NCBI RefSeq assembly: GCF_001632365.1
Contig: NW_024468590.1
Coordinates: 54,384-118,383, forward strand
Reading direction: 5' to 3'
From: Laetiporus sulphureus 93-53
Lineage: Eukaryota; Basidiomycota; Agaricomycetes; Polyporales; Laetiporaceae
DNA length: 64,000 nucleotides
Part shown: positions 11,142 to 22,919 of the stretch, piece after piece
Numbering within the stretch: position 1 is the stretch's first letter
Layout of the letters: each line of letters begins with the position of its first letter
The notes under the pieces: generated by a model
The model's database searches: none
Told to the model about the DNA's origin: nothing
Seen by the model: the letters and a program-made list of their open reading frames with translations, nothing else
Position numbers and translations under genes: made by a program

Positions 11142-12882
11142 ATGAACTTCCTTGATGCATACGACATTACCGACTCCCCTACTGCTCTGCCAGGAGACCA
11201 GCCCGAGACCAGTCTGAACGAGGAGGTCTCTCAGGTCGTTGGGCAGCTCTCACGATTCTGGGGTGGCTTTAGGAAGCAGGTACGCACGCAGCCATGTCTG
11301 CGATCCAAACGAAACGAAGGAATGACGTTTTGTTGTGCACTGACAGAGCCAAGCTGTGATTGAAACAGCGCGCAAAGACTTAGGCGAGGTCGTCTCGCAG
11401 GCCCAGAAGGAGCTTAACAAGTTGACCACAGAGGCACCCGCAACCGGGTCCACAGTATCAGCTTCCGAAAGCAGCACCGAAGCAGGACCTTCGATAGAGA
11501 CTCAAACAGACAAGGTGGACGACGTTTCAACGTCCGCATCAACATCAACAATTGAGATCTCCAAGTCTCCGGATGATGCAGAGTCCACACCTACACCGTC
11601 GCAAACTGACAGCGAACAACCACCTGCCCAGCCCCAGACCCTCCTCGCTCGCCTCCAGGCGTCTCTCCCTCCTCAGCTCGTCTCTTCTGTTCAAGAACGC
11701 CTCCCCGAGTCGATCAAACACGCAAGCGCCAGCTCGCTCTCCTCCATTTCTCTCTCCGCACCCGACTTCGCGCAGCTCCGTAGCACCATCGCCACCGAGC
11801 TGCAAAAGGTCCAAGGTAGCAGCGAGGTGCTCCTACAACGCGTGCAGGGTAGTGGCGGGGAGCTTCTACAGCGCGTACAGGGCAGCAGTGAGGAGCTGCT
11901 ACGCGAGGCGAGCGAGTTCCTCAAGGATGCTGTGCGCGTGGTCCCGCCCGAAGAGGGCACTTCCTCCGGCGTCGTATGGGATGGGACGGATGTGTGGATG
12001 ATCCCGACGTACAGCACTGCCGAAGGCTCGAGTCCACGGTCGAGCACGAGCGACAAGGGGAAGGGCAAGGAACGGAGGTCGATGGACAGTATACGCGCTG
12101 CGACGCGCGCGGAGGCGCTGCTTACACAGTTGCGCCACGACCCAAACGTCGTCCGCGTCGACCCTGCTGCCGAGGGCAGACGAGATGCGGAAATGTACCG
12201 GGCGTGGTTTGAGAAGGAGGTAGAGCAGGCAGGCGGGATCGACGCCGACTTTTGGAAGGAGAGAATAGAAAAGGAGAGGAATGACAGGCCAGAGGTTGTG
12301 TCGCTCTTCGAGATTCTAGGTACGCATCTCGGAAATAAACTGTAAGCTGTCCGAAATGCTCATCCTCCATTCCAGTGCCAGAAGACATGGACGCGGCGAC
12401 ATTCTGGGCACGCTACTTCTTCCGCATGCACCAGGTCGAGCACGAAGAAGAGCGCCGAAAGGCACTTCTGCAGGGTACGTGCGAGCTTTCCTCCCTCATG
12501 ATGACACGCGATTCACTTTTCTGTAGGCACGATCGGAAATGAAGAGGATTTCAGTTGGGAAGACGAGGAGGAGGATGCCCCGGGTCCCGCTCCCGGCGTG
12601 CCCGCCCCGCTACCTGCAGCTTTCGAGCCCTTTTGCACACAACCCGCCCCGACGTCAACAGCGGCATCGACATCTAACGCTGCAGTGGCTACACCCCCCG
12701 CGTCGACGCCCGCACACGGCAGTCCGCGCCAGAGCAGTGAAGATAGCTTTGACGTCGTCTCGTCACAGGTGAGCCGCGTTGGGAGCGTGAGTGTGATCTC
12801 GGAGGAGACGGCCGCGGAGGCGAAGGCGCAGGTCGGTGATGAGAAGAAGGACGAGGACGAAGCGGACAGCGATTGGGAATGA
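11142..12882 (+). CDS. BSD domain-containing protein
   Basis: Exons are 11142..11279, 11347..12319, 12376..12474 and 12527..12882, 521 aa. The N-terminus (about residues 20-65) is helical with SQVVGQLSRFWGGFRKQ and a following amphipathic stretch, as in BSDC1/Dos2-type proteins. A Ser/Thr-rich spacer follows. Near residues 205-235 the motif VQGSSEELLQRVQGS recurs as three tandem copies of about ten residues. The BSD domain spans roughly residues 325-410 and includes the diagnostic FWARYFFRMHQ. The tail is acidic and ends DEADSDWE. BSD proteins occur in transcription/DNA-repair factors and in trafficking-related proteins; a precise role cannot be assigned. It runs divergently from cpa1 and converges on the helicase gene 200 bp downstream. 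Confidence 0.85.
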
Positions 12883-13082
12883 ACGGACTGGACACTTGAT
12901 AGGCTGACTATGCGCAACTTGGCGCGCGTTGTACTCTTAGTCGGCACCAGTTGAGGACTCTGTTTGTCCGTCAAAGGTGACTATACCATTGCGCTATGCG
13001 TAGCAACACGATTCTCGAGCACGAAGCAAAAAAAACCAGTCACGTCTTTCCATCACCGCTGTCGCCAGCCATCCAGTGTATT

Positions 13083-16000
13083 CTACGCCCCTTCCTGTCG
13101 GCTGCCGAAGAGCGCGACCAGTTCTTTGACGAACCTCAGCATACACCGGCAGAAGGGGAAGATCCGCGACTCACCCTGCAATCGGGCCTCCTTCTTCTGG
13201 CGTTGCGTCTCCTTGGTCTTGATTCCGGAGAATGCCTGCGTTACGCTTGAGTATAAAGTTGAGCGCCTGCGGTATGCAGCGCTTACCTGCTCGACCAGCT
13301 TTTTCTTCCTCTCTTGGATATCGATAACCTGCAACAGTATACATATCAATAACCCGCGTCCCGTCAGACCAATGGGTCCTACCTTCGATTCAACAGTGTT
13401 CTCGGCAATCATTTGGTAGACGTGGACAGGTTTCGTTTGACCAATGCTGTACCAATGTCCGTCAGTCCGAGATAGCAACTTTCCTGGCAAACAGCCTACC
13501 GGTTGCATCTGTCAATTGCTTGAGACTCAATCCCCTCCTACGAGGATGTAAGCAGAAACTTCGGTCATCATTGTCCAGTACTTACCTGCCACCAGCTAGA
13601 AGCGTCCGAACATGCCAGTGAGTGTGAGTTTGGCACTTCGACAAATGAACAAACATACGGATCCATTCTATTCCAAGCGATCAGCTACATCGATAAGAAG
13701 AGGTCGGGAGCAACTTACAGGTAGACATTGTTGGCGATGGTCAAGTTTAGACCCAGCGCCCCCGCCTTGAGCGAGATGAGCATGACCCTTGGATTCACCT
13801 CATTTCCAAACGCCGAGCCATCGAGATATATTGACACAGAGGGTCCCGTAATGCTGAACCTCGCTATTTTCTTGCCATTAGCTGCTTTAGCTTTCCCTTT
13901 ACCCTTCCAACGTTTGTTGCGCTCATCATCCTCATCGTCGATGAAGTCACTATCCTCGCCGTTCTCGTTAGTTGGTGCGAAATCTGCGTCATTGTCGTCG
14001 TCGCGGACCGCTGCATCTTCGTCGTCCTGAACGACGGCGATATTGGAGCGTCCCCGGCGGCGAATCGGACGCGATGCTGGTTCGTCGTTCTCGATCACAG
14101 AAGTTTGGACAGAACCGTCGAGGGGTACGGAAAAGCGCGCAATTGTTTCTTGTCGCCGTCGCGCAGACATCTTCCCATCGAAGCGGACGTACGGGATGCT
14201 GCGATGTTCTGAGTATGCATTGCCTCGTGAGCATGAACATCATACTTGCCCTTCTTTCTCAAGTGTCTCCGCAATCTAAGCGTTCGATGATGATCAGGTG
14301 TCTGTACAAGACGACAGGTGCGTTGGAGACAGACCTTGTCAAGGAAGGATGTGAACTGTGAGAACACGAGGGACTTCTCCGTCGTCGGTGTGAGCTTGAG
14401 CAAGTGGACAAGCTGATCGATCTTCGCAGAAGATCCGAAACGCAATCCGCTGTCCTCTTCCTCGTCTTCTTCATCGCAGCGCACAGGTGCTTGTGTGAGC
14501 TCTGTCGGTGGCGGCGGTTCGATGAGGTCACCCATTCCGAGTTGGCGCCGATCCTAACAGCAGGGCTTGGATCAGAAGTTACCGTGGGGTGTGATAGGAC
14601 AAACCATCGGGCATTTCGGGTCGCGAGAGATGACTTCAGAGATACTGCAAAGGCAAGTCAGCGCATGTGGCCAATCGTTTGTATACATCAGTAGTGACTG
14701 ACCATGCAAGACAGAACATGTGTCCGCAGCCCGTGATTCTAGGCTGGTTCAGAATGTCGAAACATATGGGGCATTCCTCGTTATCCTCAATCCCCTGTGC
14801 GAGGATGTTTTGCAATCGTATCTTGTCTTCTGGAGTGAGCTTGATTGCGGACATAGGGGCATCGTCATTTGATTCAGCAATGCGGAGCTGTTCGAGATAG
14901 TTGGCAGGCACGAGGCCCGGATGGAGCGCGAGCTGGCGCAGACGCGTCAACAGACTTAGCATATTGGTTTGTACCTAAAGAAAATCAGAGTCTGTCATAT
15001 ACAGGGAATGAATTCTCAGAAAGACTCACAGCAGCTGAGTGAATGCTTCCATGCATCTGGATCAAATTGTCTATTCGTTGCTTCGACAGTTGTTCAACTG
15101 CGTCGTATAGCTCCTGCAGTCCAGGACATTAACCAGCGCTTACTAATACTGCTGATGTGTCGTACCCTAGCCTGGTCGGTGAGGGACACAGGGACCACGG
15201 TCACGTCAACCTGAAATGGGATGAGTAAAGCAAGTTTCGACCGAGTTTTCTGTGATGCCGTACAGGAGGAAGAGGAATAAGCGGGTTGCCTTCGCTGTCT
15301 TGCATCTGCGAGCCTTGATGAGCGGATGTACAACGTATGTAAATAATCCGCTTACTTCCTTGGTTCGGCGAATGCACATATGGCTCATCAATGCCTGTTA
15401 ATACATCGGTATCTGAAATCTCAAGAGGCACGTTGTTACGCGTACCCGAAGGAGCTCGGCGCCACTAGGATCGCCATCCTTGAGAGGACGTAGCACCATG
15501 CGCTTATAGAAATCCTCGTCATCCAGGGGACGACAGATCTGCAAAAAGGTCAGGATAGAGCCGAGGTCCTACGGTACCGTTAGTTGATGACGGAGCAAGA
15601 TGAACTATTAGGTCAGCATACCCTCGGGGAATTGATCTAAGATAGCGATCGTCAGCGGCCCTTTTCGCTAGCACCTAACGCAACTTACGATCGGTGTTCC
15701 TGTGAGCACCCAGCGCCGCTGGGCGTTCAATCCGTACACTGCCTTCGCCATCTTAGTTCGAGGGTTGCGAATATTGTGCCCTTCGTCAAGAATGATCCTC
15801 TAATCCAATATTAGCAAACTCACGCTGAACCATCCGATAACCGCTCTCATTGTTCTCACCTTCCAGGGCACGTGGAACAATCCTTCCCCGGACATCTTCC
15901 TCCTCTTTCCGTTCCCACTCGAGACTGAATCGCCATGCTCTCCGGCGACCGTCTGGTACGTCGTGATTACGACGTCGTACTGCTTCAGCTGCTCCGGTGT

Positions 16001-18297
16001 CTTAGAGCGCGTGTTGCCATAGTACGCGCAGTGCGTAAGAGCACCCGCGATGACATGGTCCTCGATCTGCTTCTCCCAGTTTGACAGGACAGAAAGCGGG
16101 ACAACTGTGTGGGTAGAAATTGAGATGTGTGCCCGATTGATGAAGGACGGGATGCACACCGATTAGCGTGGACTTAGAAAAGTCCAGAGGAATGTCGGCC
16201 TTCGTTGCGAGCACGAGAGAGAGCATCGTCAAGGTTTTGCCCTAAGGAGGTTGCTCGTTATTATGGAGAGCGTGACGACACATCGTGCTTACGTACCAAG
16301 CCCATGCTGTCTGCGCATAGCGCGCCTCTTCCGAGTACTGGAGGATTCTGCTGAGGTGTTTTGGTCACAACTGGCCATGCATAGAAGGTTCAGTAGCTGA
16401 TCTGCGAGGCTCGTGAACGGGACGCACCATTGTAGTAGAACGTCTGGGAACAAAGGAGCGAGCATAAGCGGACCGGCGGCGGTCTCATGGAGCTGCACAC
16501 TGGCTCACCTTTCCTGCGGTCTTTTTCAGCTGCCAGAATTGCACCGGCTTATCCTCCTCCTTTTTTGGCAGCACGGGGTACTCGCGTTCGATGCACCATT
16601 GCAGAGCTTGACTCTGGATATCCTATCAGATATATTTCTACAGCAAGCAACCGTTCATACGCCATACCTGGTGCCTCATCAAGTTCACCTTCAAGTCCCC
16701 GCTTGTTACACCCGGCGGGCTCGGATGCATCGGGAGCTTCAGCACGTCCTCCACAGCGCAGAGCGTGTCGAGCAGGGAGCCCCGGCGCCCCTCGTCGTCG
16801 ACCTTCTCTAAATTATTGAGAATTTGCCGGAGCTCCGAAGCTTTCTGGAACTCTAACTGTTGCTTGCGCTGTGCTTCCTGCTGAGCGGCGGTGAGTCCCC
16901 GGCGCTGGTACTGCGACTGAGGAGGCATGGGCGGAAGTTGGGAAGGGCCTGGGATGGGAATGTTAGCGGCGCCACCACCAGTGCGTGGGGTGAAGCCGCG
17001 TTGGCCGGGTGTGGCCCAGATGAGTTGCGGCTCGAGCTGGGCGCGGTTGTCGGTAGCACCATAGATCTTAAGCGTCCTGCGCGGTCCTTTGTCAGTTTGG
17101 ACACTAAATCATATGAGTTCAACTTACATGGAAAGCGAGTAGCTGAATGAGGTCACTGTATGTGCACTATTCAGAGCAGGATCGACACATTCTCGAGGAA
17201 ACACTCGCAGTTTCCCTCATGCATCACGCCTTCGACCGTGACTAAGTTGCGATCCATGAGAGGGGCAAGCTTGGCGGCAGCGTTCCGCGGGACATGCCCA
17301 ACCTGTGTGCCGCCGATATTCTTCACCTGGATTGCGTTGCGATCATACTTGTTGTTCGGTTCTCGGACGAGACGGACTTGCTCTCCGGGCCCAACGAGAC
17401 CTATCAGGTTACCATAACTCAGTGATACGCTCGCGATGTTCGAATAGCATCGCAGAAACTTGCCCTTGTAGTATTGCACACCGACAATGCTCGTCTTCAG
17501 CGTACAATATAGTTCATCTTTGGGGTCTTCGATCTCAACAACATCATCGTCTTGCTCGTCCTCAATAGTCTGAGAAGCGGGATTCTGAGTAAGATGCCGC
17601 AGCGGCTGCGACGGACCGGGCTGTGGCTGCTGGGAGGACAACTGCGACACAGGCGTGGCCGCCTCTGCTGCGGCTTTACGCTTCTTCTGGCTGGGCCCTT
17701 GCGAAGAAGATGCAGCGTCTGCTGTGTTCACTGCATTGGGCGCCTTGGCAGATTCCGGGATGTCGGCGGTATCAATGCGCCGTAAACCGATGGCCATGCG
17801 GATCTTTGACTGGTCCTCAGGTCTGCCGTGGATATAAGAGATGAGAAATATCTTTGTAAATAGGGCCGCACGAACCTCAGGTTGTTGAAACCCGGCACGC
17901 GCTCTAATTTGACTGTTGCCAAGTTTGCAAGAATCGACTTAGTAACGCAACCCCTAGCACGACGGGATTAGACAGAAGCATAGTACAGCCTTAAGACGAC
18001 GTACCAATGGCGCCATTCGACGGTTTCGCCATACTTTCCGAATACGACTTTCCCGTACCTCAAGTCTCCTAAGCCGATGGAGCTGCCCTTACAAGGCGGA
18101 GGCCCGTGGCACTTGGCGCGACTGCTCTTGCTGTACTATAGGAGAGCAGTCCAGATACATGAGNNNNNNNNNNNNNNNNNNNNNNNNNNNNNNNNNNNNN
18201 NNNNNNNNNNNNNNNNNNNNNNNNNNNNNNNNNNNNNNNNNNNNNNNNNNNNNNNNNNNNNNNAGGCACGTACCTCAAGGACGTAGCTGGTAGACAT
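13083..18297 (-). CDS. HLTF/Rad5-type SNF2 translocase with PARP-type zinc finger, HIRAN and RING domains
   Basis: Probable post-replication-repair translocase and ubiquitin ligase. Exons by ascending coordinate: 13083..13123, 13175..13235, 13287..13328, 13383..13446, 13500..13537, 13586..13595, 13659..13667, 13719..14198, 14250..14275, 14335..14553, 14605..14644, 14703..14974, 15030..15113, 15166..15210, 15264..15305, 15356..15394, 15446..15568, 15622..15636, 15689..15799, 15860..16104, 16160..16241, 16297..16370, 16428..16443, 16509..16622, 16668..17076, 17128..17155, 17203..17400, 17464..17822, 17876..17953, 18005..18135, 18274..18297; 3519 nt, 1172 aa. Domains: PARP-type zinc finger about 9-60 (AKCHGPPPC to EWRHWGC), HIRAN 180-265, SNF2 with MGLGKT near 478 and LDEGH near 590, RING 805-845 ([17 protein letters not shown]), helicase C to the end ([18 protein letters not shown]). 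Two introns start with GC. The join near 17155..17203 is the least certain. Confidence 0.9.
18164..18263. other. Assembly gap (100 N)
   Basis: Exactly 100 undetermined bases, the usual placeholder for a gap of unknown size. It lies inside the first intron of the helicase gene (18136..18273), between donor GTACGTG and acceptor CTATAG, so the coding sequence on both sides is unaffected. Confidence 0.99.
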
Positions 18298-19964
18298 GAT
18301 GGGGGTTCGAGGCGAGGAGCACCATCGACGCGAAAAGCACGCGCGACGCGTTACAACACGGTCACGGGGGTCGCGCTCGAGCGTCTGCAGTCCAAGTGTC
18401 TATCCTTGAACCTGTTTGAATGTCCTGACTCCTGTATGACTTTGTCCTCGCTGGGCGCGCGGGGCACCACTTAAAGCTCAGATCTGACACACTTTGAAAC
18501 TCCCCCTAGCTGAGCTCTCAATCCAAATGCCAACGCCGTATGTGGATTCAGTAGCATTGTGTGAACATACGAGGCTGTTCGCTCTCTCTCGACCCAGGAC
18601 TATCGCAAGGTCATTTCTCGACATTGTCGTTATATGCTATCCTTTTTGATCACCCGTTGTAATGAGGCCGATGATCGCTCCAGGATGTTTTGATTAACGC
18701 TATGTCTCACCATAACGTTCTCTCGCGTCTAACCCAACGCGCTAAGCGTTTCAATCTCCATGTTTATTTCACAGGCGTAAACAATTGCCAGACCCAGTCG
18801 AGCTCAGATCTCAGGTACGATGGCGTTAGCGAACAAATGCGGCGGCCTCAGAAGACCTATTCGCGCATGAATTCCTGCGGTTGAAATGCTTTCGAATGAA
18901 GCAAATTCTTGCAAGCTAATCCATGAGTCAATTCTCAGTTGTCAAAGCCTGCAACGAAGGTCGGTACGATAGTTGGCTATTCCGTGTCGTTGTTGGAATC
19001 TCCTTGGCACATGCCAATACCATTCTTCGGCATGTACTTAATTGCCATTAACTAATTAATTTCTCGAGGCTGTGCACGTCACAATCAACGCTTGGTGTCT
19101 AATAAGGAAAAGTGCTCCATGTATGCCGCCGTCGCGGTAATCAAAACGTGTCTCGGTTCATCCATGCCTGCGTGCACCGCGAGGGAGGAGGACGACAAGG
19201 GCCGTCAACAGTCGAGTATATGAAGACCGCTTGCCTTGCGTTTCGTTGAGCCCTGGAGCTCTCACCCTCCTTTTCATGAAGCTAGTGAATTTTGCATTAT
19301 CATGTCAACTGTGAGTATTCCATTGCTGGAATGATCCATCAGATTAAACGATGTTGTTGTTTCCCAGTGGCCTTCGTCATGCACGGTACATAGTGCACAG
19401 CATGGTTCAGCAGACAGCAGAAGCCATCCATGGATATGTCCGCAGGTCCCGTTTGTGAGATGCAACGTGCAGGACGGATGCTCGGTGTTCGTCTGCGCCG
19501 ACGGTCCGTCCAGCGCCTGCTGTCAAGTAGCGGACCATGCAGCGCGTGTCTGCAGGCCTGTACGTCCCTTGCCACAACCAGCGGTGTCCACATCCTCGTG
19601 CATCCCTCACTCCGCTCCATCGTCGCCTCGAATACACCCGCGCCCGCTCCCTACACCTCCGGTTGGCACTTTGCATCGCCCCCGCTCCGAGCCTTGTTTA
19701 CCGAGCAGTTCCGCAGCATCTGGCACATCTACCCGTCCTCTGCCCCGTCCTCTGCCCATCCCTGCCGTGCTGCTGGCAGTCCGTCGCCGCTTACGACCCT
19801 TGCCCACCCCCACACCCCGTGAGACATGTATTAAGCAGCCGGCGGAATCGACGGTTAACGCACCATCGCGTCCTCGGCTGTGTTTCCGCATCAGTCTCTC
19901 GGACCGGCCGTGCTGTGCTCCTTCTGAAACGGGGCACAAACGAGAGGGAGCAAGGCTGAGCGCC
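18298..19964. other. Intergenic region; possible small-gene start near 19276
   Basis: The first kilobase is AT-richer and without coding signs. At 19216 there is a TATA-like GTATATGA, followed 60 bp later by an ATG at 19276 whose short frame (MKLVNFALSCQ) meets a perfect GTGAGT donor at 19311 and a pyrimidine-rich acceptor at 19367. A Cys-rich frame (CSVFVCADGPSSACC) then runs from about 19445. I could not join these into one convincing gene. Confidence 0.35.
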
Positions 19965-20282
19965 ATGTCCGAGATCTCCTCACCCATAGTATTCGCGGAG
20001 GACAACACGGACTCGGACTCGGACAGCCAAGGCACGTATTACTCCTCAGACGACGGAAGCTCTGGATGGGAGGAAGTTGATTCGGGATGTATCACGGCCA
20101 TGGAGAGCATAGAAGCCCCAGTCTGTCCGAATGAGATCGAGCATGCCCCAGATCTCGCATTCTGCAGCCTACCTGGCTCAAGACGAGAGTGGATTTTGGA
20201 GAAGGCTGGCTGTTCACACAGATGGAGTGAGGGATCGGCGGATTATGCCCTCATCCTGAACGAGTTGAGAAAGCTGCGATAG
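19965..20282 (+). CDS. Small acidic hypothetical protein
   Basis: A 105-codon frame beginning MSEISSPIVFAEDN. The first 50 residues are acidic and Ser-rich (DSDSDSQGTYYSSDDG); the rest includes REWILEKAGCSHRW. I recognise no family. The frame is open upstream as well, through a Pro/Arg-rich stretch, so the ATG is a guess. It could be the last exon of a gene starting near 19276, or a chance frame. Confidence 0.25.
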   Translation: MSEISSPIVFAEDNTDSDSDSQGTYYSSDDGSSGWEEVDSGCITAMESIEAPVCPNEIEHAPDLAFCSLPGSRREWILEKAGCSHRWSEGSADYALILNELRKLR

Positions 20283-20524
20283 CCGGTGAGTTCTCCGCAA
20301 AGCTGCGTTACGAGCCGCTTGAATGCTGATGAATATCAATTTGATCAGGCAATATCCCCGCGTTCTGGATCAATTGCTGGAAGGAACCATGGAGATGCCT
20401 GTTAACGACATTATGATCTGATGCAACGTACCAGTCACGACCATCAGAACAAGATACAATACATACATACTACAACTTATACAGAGGAGGTATCTCGATA
20501 TTTTATGCGCATACAGTCGAGGTA

Positions 20525-21868
20525 TCACTGGACAAGCAAAACCTCGCGGGTATCCTCGACAAGGCCTCCGACAAACCTCTTTGCAAGAGGCAGCCAGCAA
20601 TCATCAGACAGCTGCATGTGCTCGCCCTCGCAGGTCTCGAGGATGACGTCGCCGCGCCGGTCCAGGGTTTTCAGCCCAATCCAGTTTTCGAGATAAAGGG
20701 GTTGCATGCGCATCGGCACGATGGTCTTCGCATTCGTCCCGTTGTCCGGCACCGCGTAGGATCCGAACCAGCTGCTCTCCTTCGGAACAACCGTTTTGTC
20801 CTGCAGGAAGAGCACAAGTACCAGCTTGTTCAGCGAGACGAGATTGTCGCTGTAGGTGCTGTTTGCGGTGTCTGGCAATTCGTTGTTGATGGAGGCCAGG
20901 AATTGGTTGGAGGCGAGATACATGTCCAGGCGTGCAGGGTCACGATAATATTGCGCCTGGAATGCAAAGATCAAGCACAAACGAAACAAGTGAATGACCA
21001 CCCAATTCAAAACGATAGGTCCCCGCCTCACATCCTTGGCCCGGGGCCCGGGTCAAGGCAGGGTCAAGAGTTGAAGCATGACCTCTGTGTGGTCGCACCC
21101 ACCACAATTCATGTCCGTCACACCCTGAACGGGTCGATGACAATAGCGCTTGTTTAGGCCGGGGACTATCGTTTTGAGCATAGCTGTGCGGAAGGCGCTA
21201 CATACCTGAACAAGGTTCTTCTGAGCCCAGTCCGTGTAGACGCCGCCTTGCGCGGCTCGACGTGCGAGCTGGCATACGACGTCCAGCGGGCGACATCCGG
21301 GTATGTCTGAGATACCCATGTGTTGTGCGCCGAAAGTGATCAAGTTGTGTACTGGCGGAGTATTGTAGCGCTCCACGTATGCGCGTAGGAACTGTCCGCC
21401 TAGGAGAAACGTGCAACAAGAGGTTCATGACGATGTTCCTGCAGCGAAAGGTGTACGCACCTTGCGAGAAACCGATAGCATCAAAGCCACCATTCAGCTC
21501 GGTGTGATTCGCAAGTTGCTCAGAGACCTGCTCCAACTGCTCATTGACGTTTCCAAACTTTACGTCGCCGAGTATGAATACCCTGCTCTCATACCGCTGA
21601 CCGAATGACGCACCCACGTAGCTCTTGTGTCTTCCTCCGGGTTCTGGTCCACATATATAGAGTGCACGAAAATCCCAGGATGCATATCCTTCACTCTCGC
21701 GATGAACTCGAGAATTCCGGGCGAAGCATAAGAGTCACCGAGGCCATGCCAGATGACGAGAGGTCGGGGGTGCGTATCGCGCAATGTTGGTGGTGTAGGC
21801 GACGAGGAGACGTCCAGACATAACAGGGCTCCGGCAAGACACAGTATCAATAGATCCTTGACATTCAT
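20525..21868 (-). CDS. ppt1: Palmitoyl-protein thioesterase
   Basis: A secreted or vacuolar enzyme that removes thioester-linked fatty acids from proteins. Exons are 21614..21868, 21461..21557, 21206..21399 and 20525..20956, 325 aa, close to the usual 300-330. The N-terminus is a signal peptide (hydrophobic core LLILCLAGALLCL). The oxyanion region is VIWHGLGDSYASPG. The nucleophile Ser sits in GFSQGG, split by an intron after the Gln codon, and the catalytic His in GEHMQLSDD near the C-terminus. FGNVNEQLEQV and VYTDWAQKNLVQ are family signatures. The third intron is 249 nt, against 56 and 61 nt for the other two. Confidence 0.93.
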
Positions 21869-22919
21869 CGTGGGTGTGGGTTGCGTAGGACGAGCAGGTG
21901 TGAACGCAGGCGAGAAAGCCGCTGCAGTGCCGCTGCCTCGCTGGACGGTGGCGTGAACCGTAGGGGTTAGTCACAAGTAGTCACAGCACTCTGTCACTCG
22001 TGACGACCCGTGACCATTCGCAGAGCAGACATATTGCGTGTGGCAATTAGCGACTCCTAGCCAGTTGATGTGTATATTTTCATCACGAACATGCCGTAAC
22101 TCTAACTCGATATGAGTCCATAGAGGAGCGATTGTGCTTGTAGCGTCTTGCATTATGAGACGCGGTCACGTGCGCGCATACCGCGCGGTGGTGGCGGAGA
22201 AATTCTCCAGCACCACCCACAGTGAGTGGATCCCTGATTCTACATAGAGATATTAAGGAAATATCGACCTGATTGCTAATCGCGATGGAAAATTGATTGT
22301 TATCGGCACAAGACTGTTATCGGCAGAAGGGAGCTCATCGTTGCTTCGGTCGACGATCAGGGGCTTTGACTCGCTGGTTAGATATCGGCCAAATTAATAG
22401 AAGTGAATGAAGTGAGCAGTTGATCTCAACATGCTGTATATTGGCCGTTACCAGCACAAACCCGCTCTCACAAATGTAGTGACATCACTCGAACAGAGCT
22501 CATCAATTCGCATTGTGACCTCTTGGACCCTGCCATCTAAGAGCATGCAACAGAAGCACTAAAAAGCCGCAACTGCGCTCATGTATCATTGGAGAAACCA
22601 GCAGCGTCAGAGAACGTCATGTATAAGCTACGGGAAAGTCAGATAGAGTAAAGTTCAGCTGGAACATAGTGATGGTGAGAGACCAACTAGAACGAATGTT
22701 GCAAAGGCCGCAGGCGAGACAAAGATACTAGATGCAGGCTCCAGCAGCACCTTCAACAGATTGTGACCCGTTGCATCGTCCCAAATCGACATGAGCAAAA
22801 ATAAATAGAGCGTATAGAACGAGCAATTGTCATGTTATAGTGATGGCAGATTCAAAGTTCCTGAAGCACCCGCAATCAGCCAACAGACATCCATGTATGG
22901 AAAAGTACAATGGACGCAC
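21869..22919. other. Intergenic, no gene seen
   Basis: It holds the ppt1 promoter on the left and the 3' flank of the BTB gene on the right. A cluster of GTCAC/GTGAC words lies at about 21970-22015. No coding sequence or RNA gene is evident. Confidence 0.5.

Noticed and set aside
18298..18310. GGGGGTTCGAGGC near 18300 as the T-arm of a tRNA
   Set aside because: No acceptor stem or anticodon arm could be folded around it.
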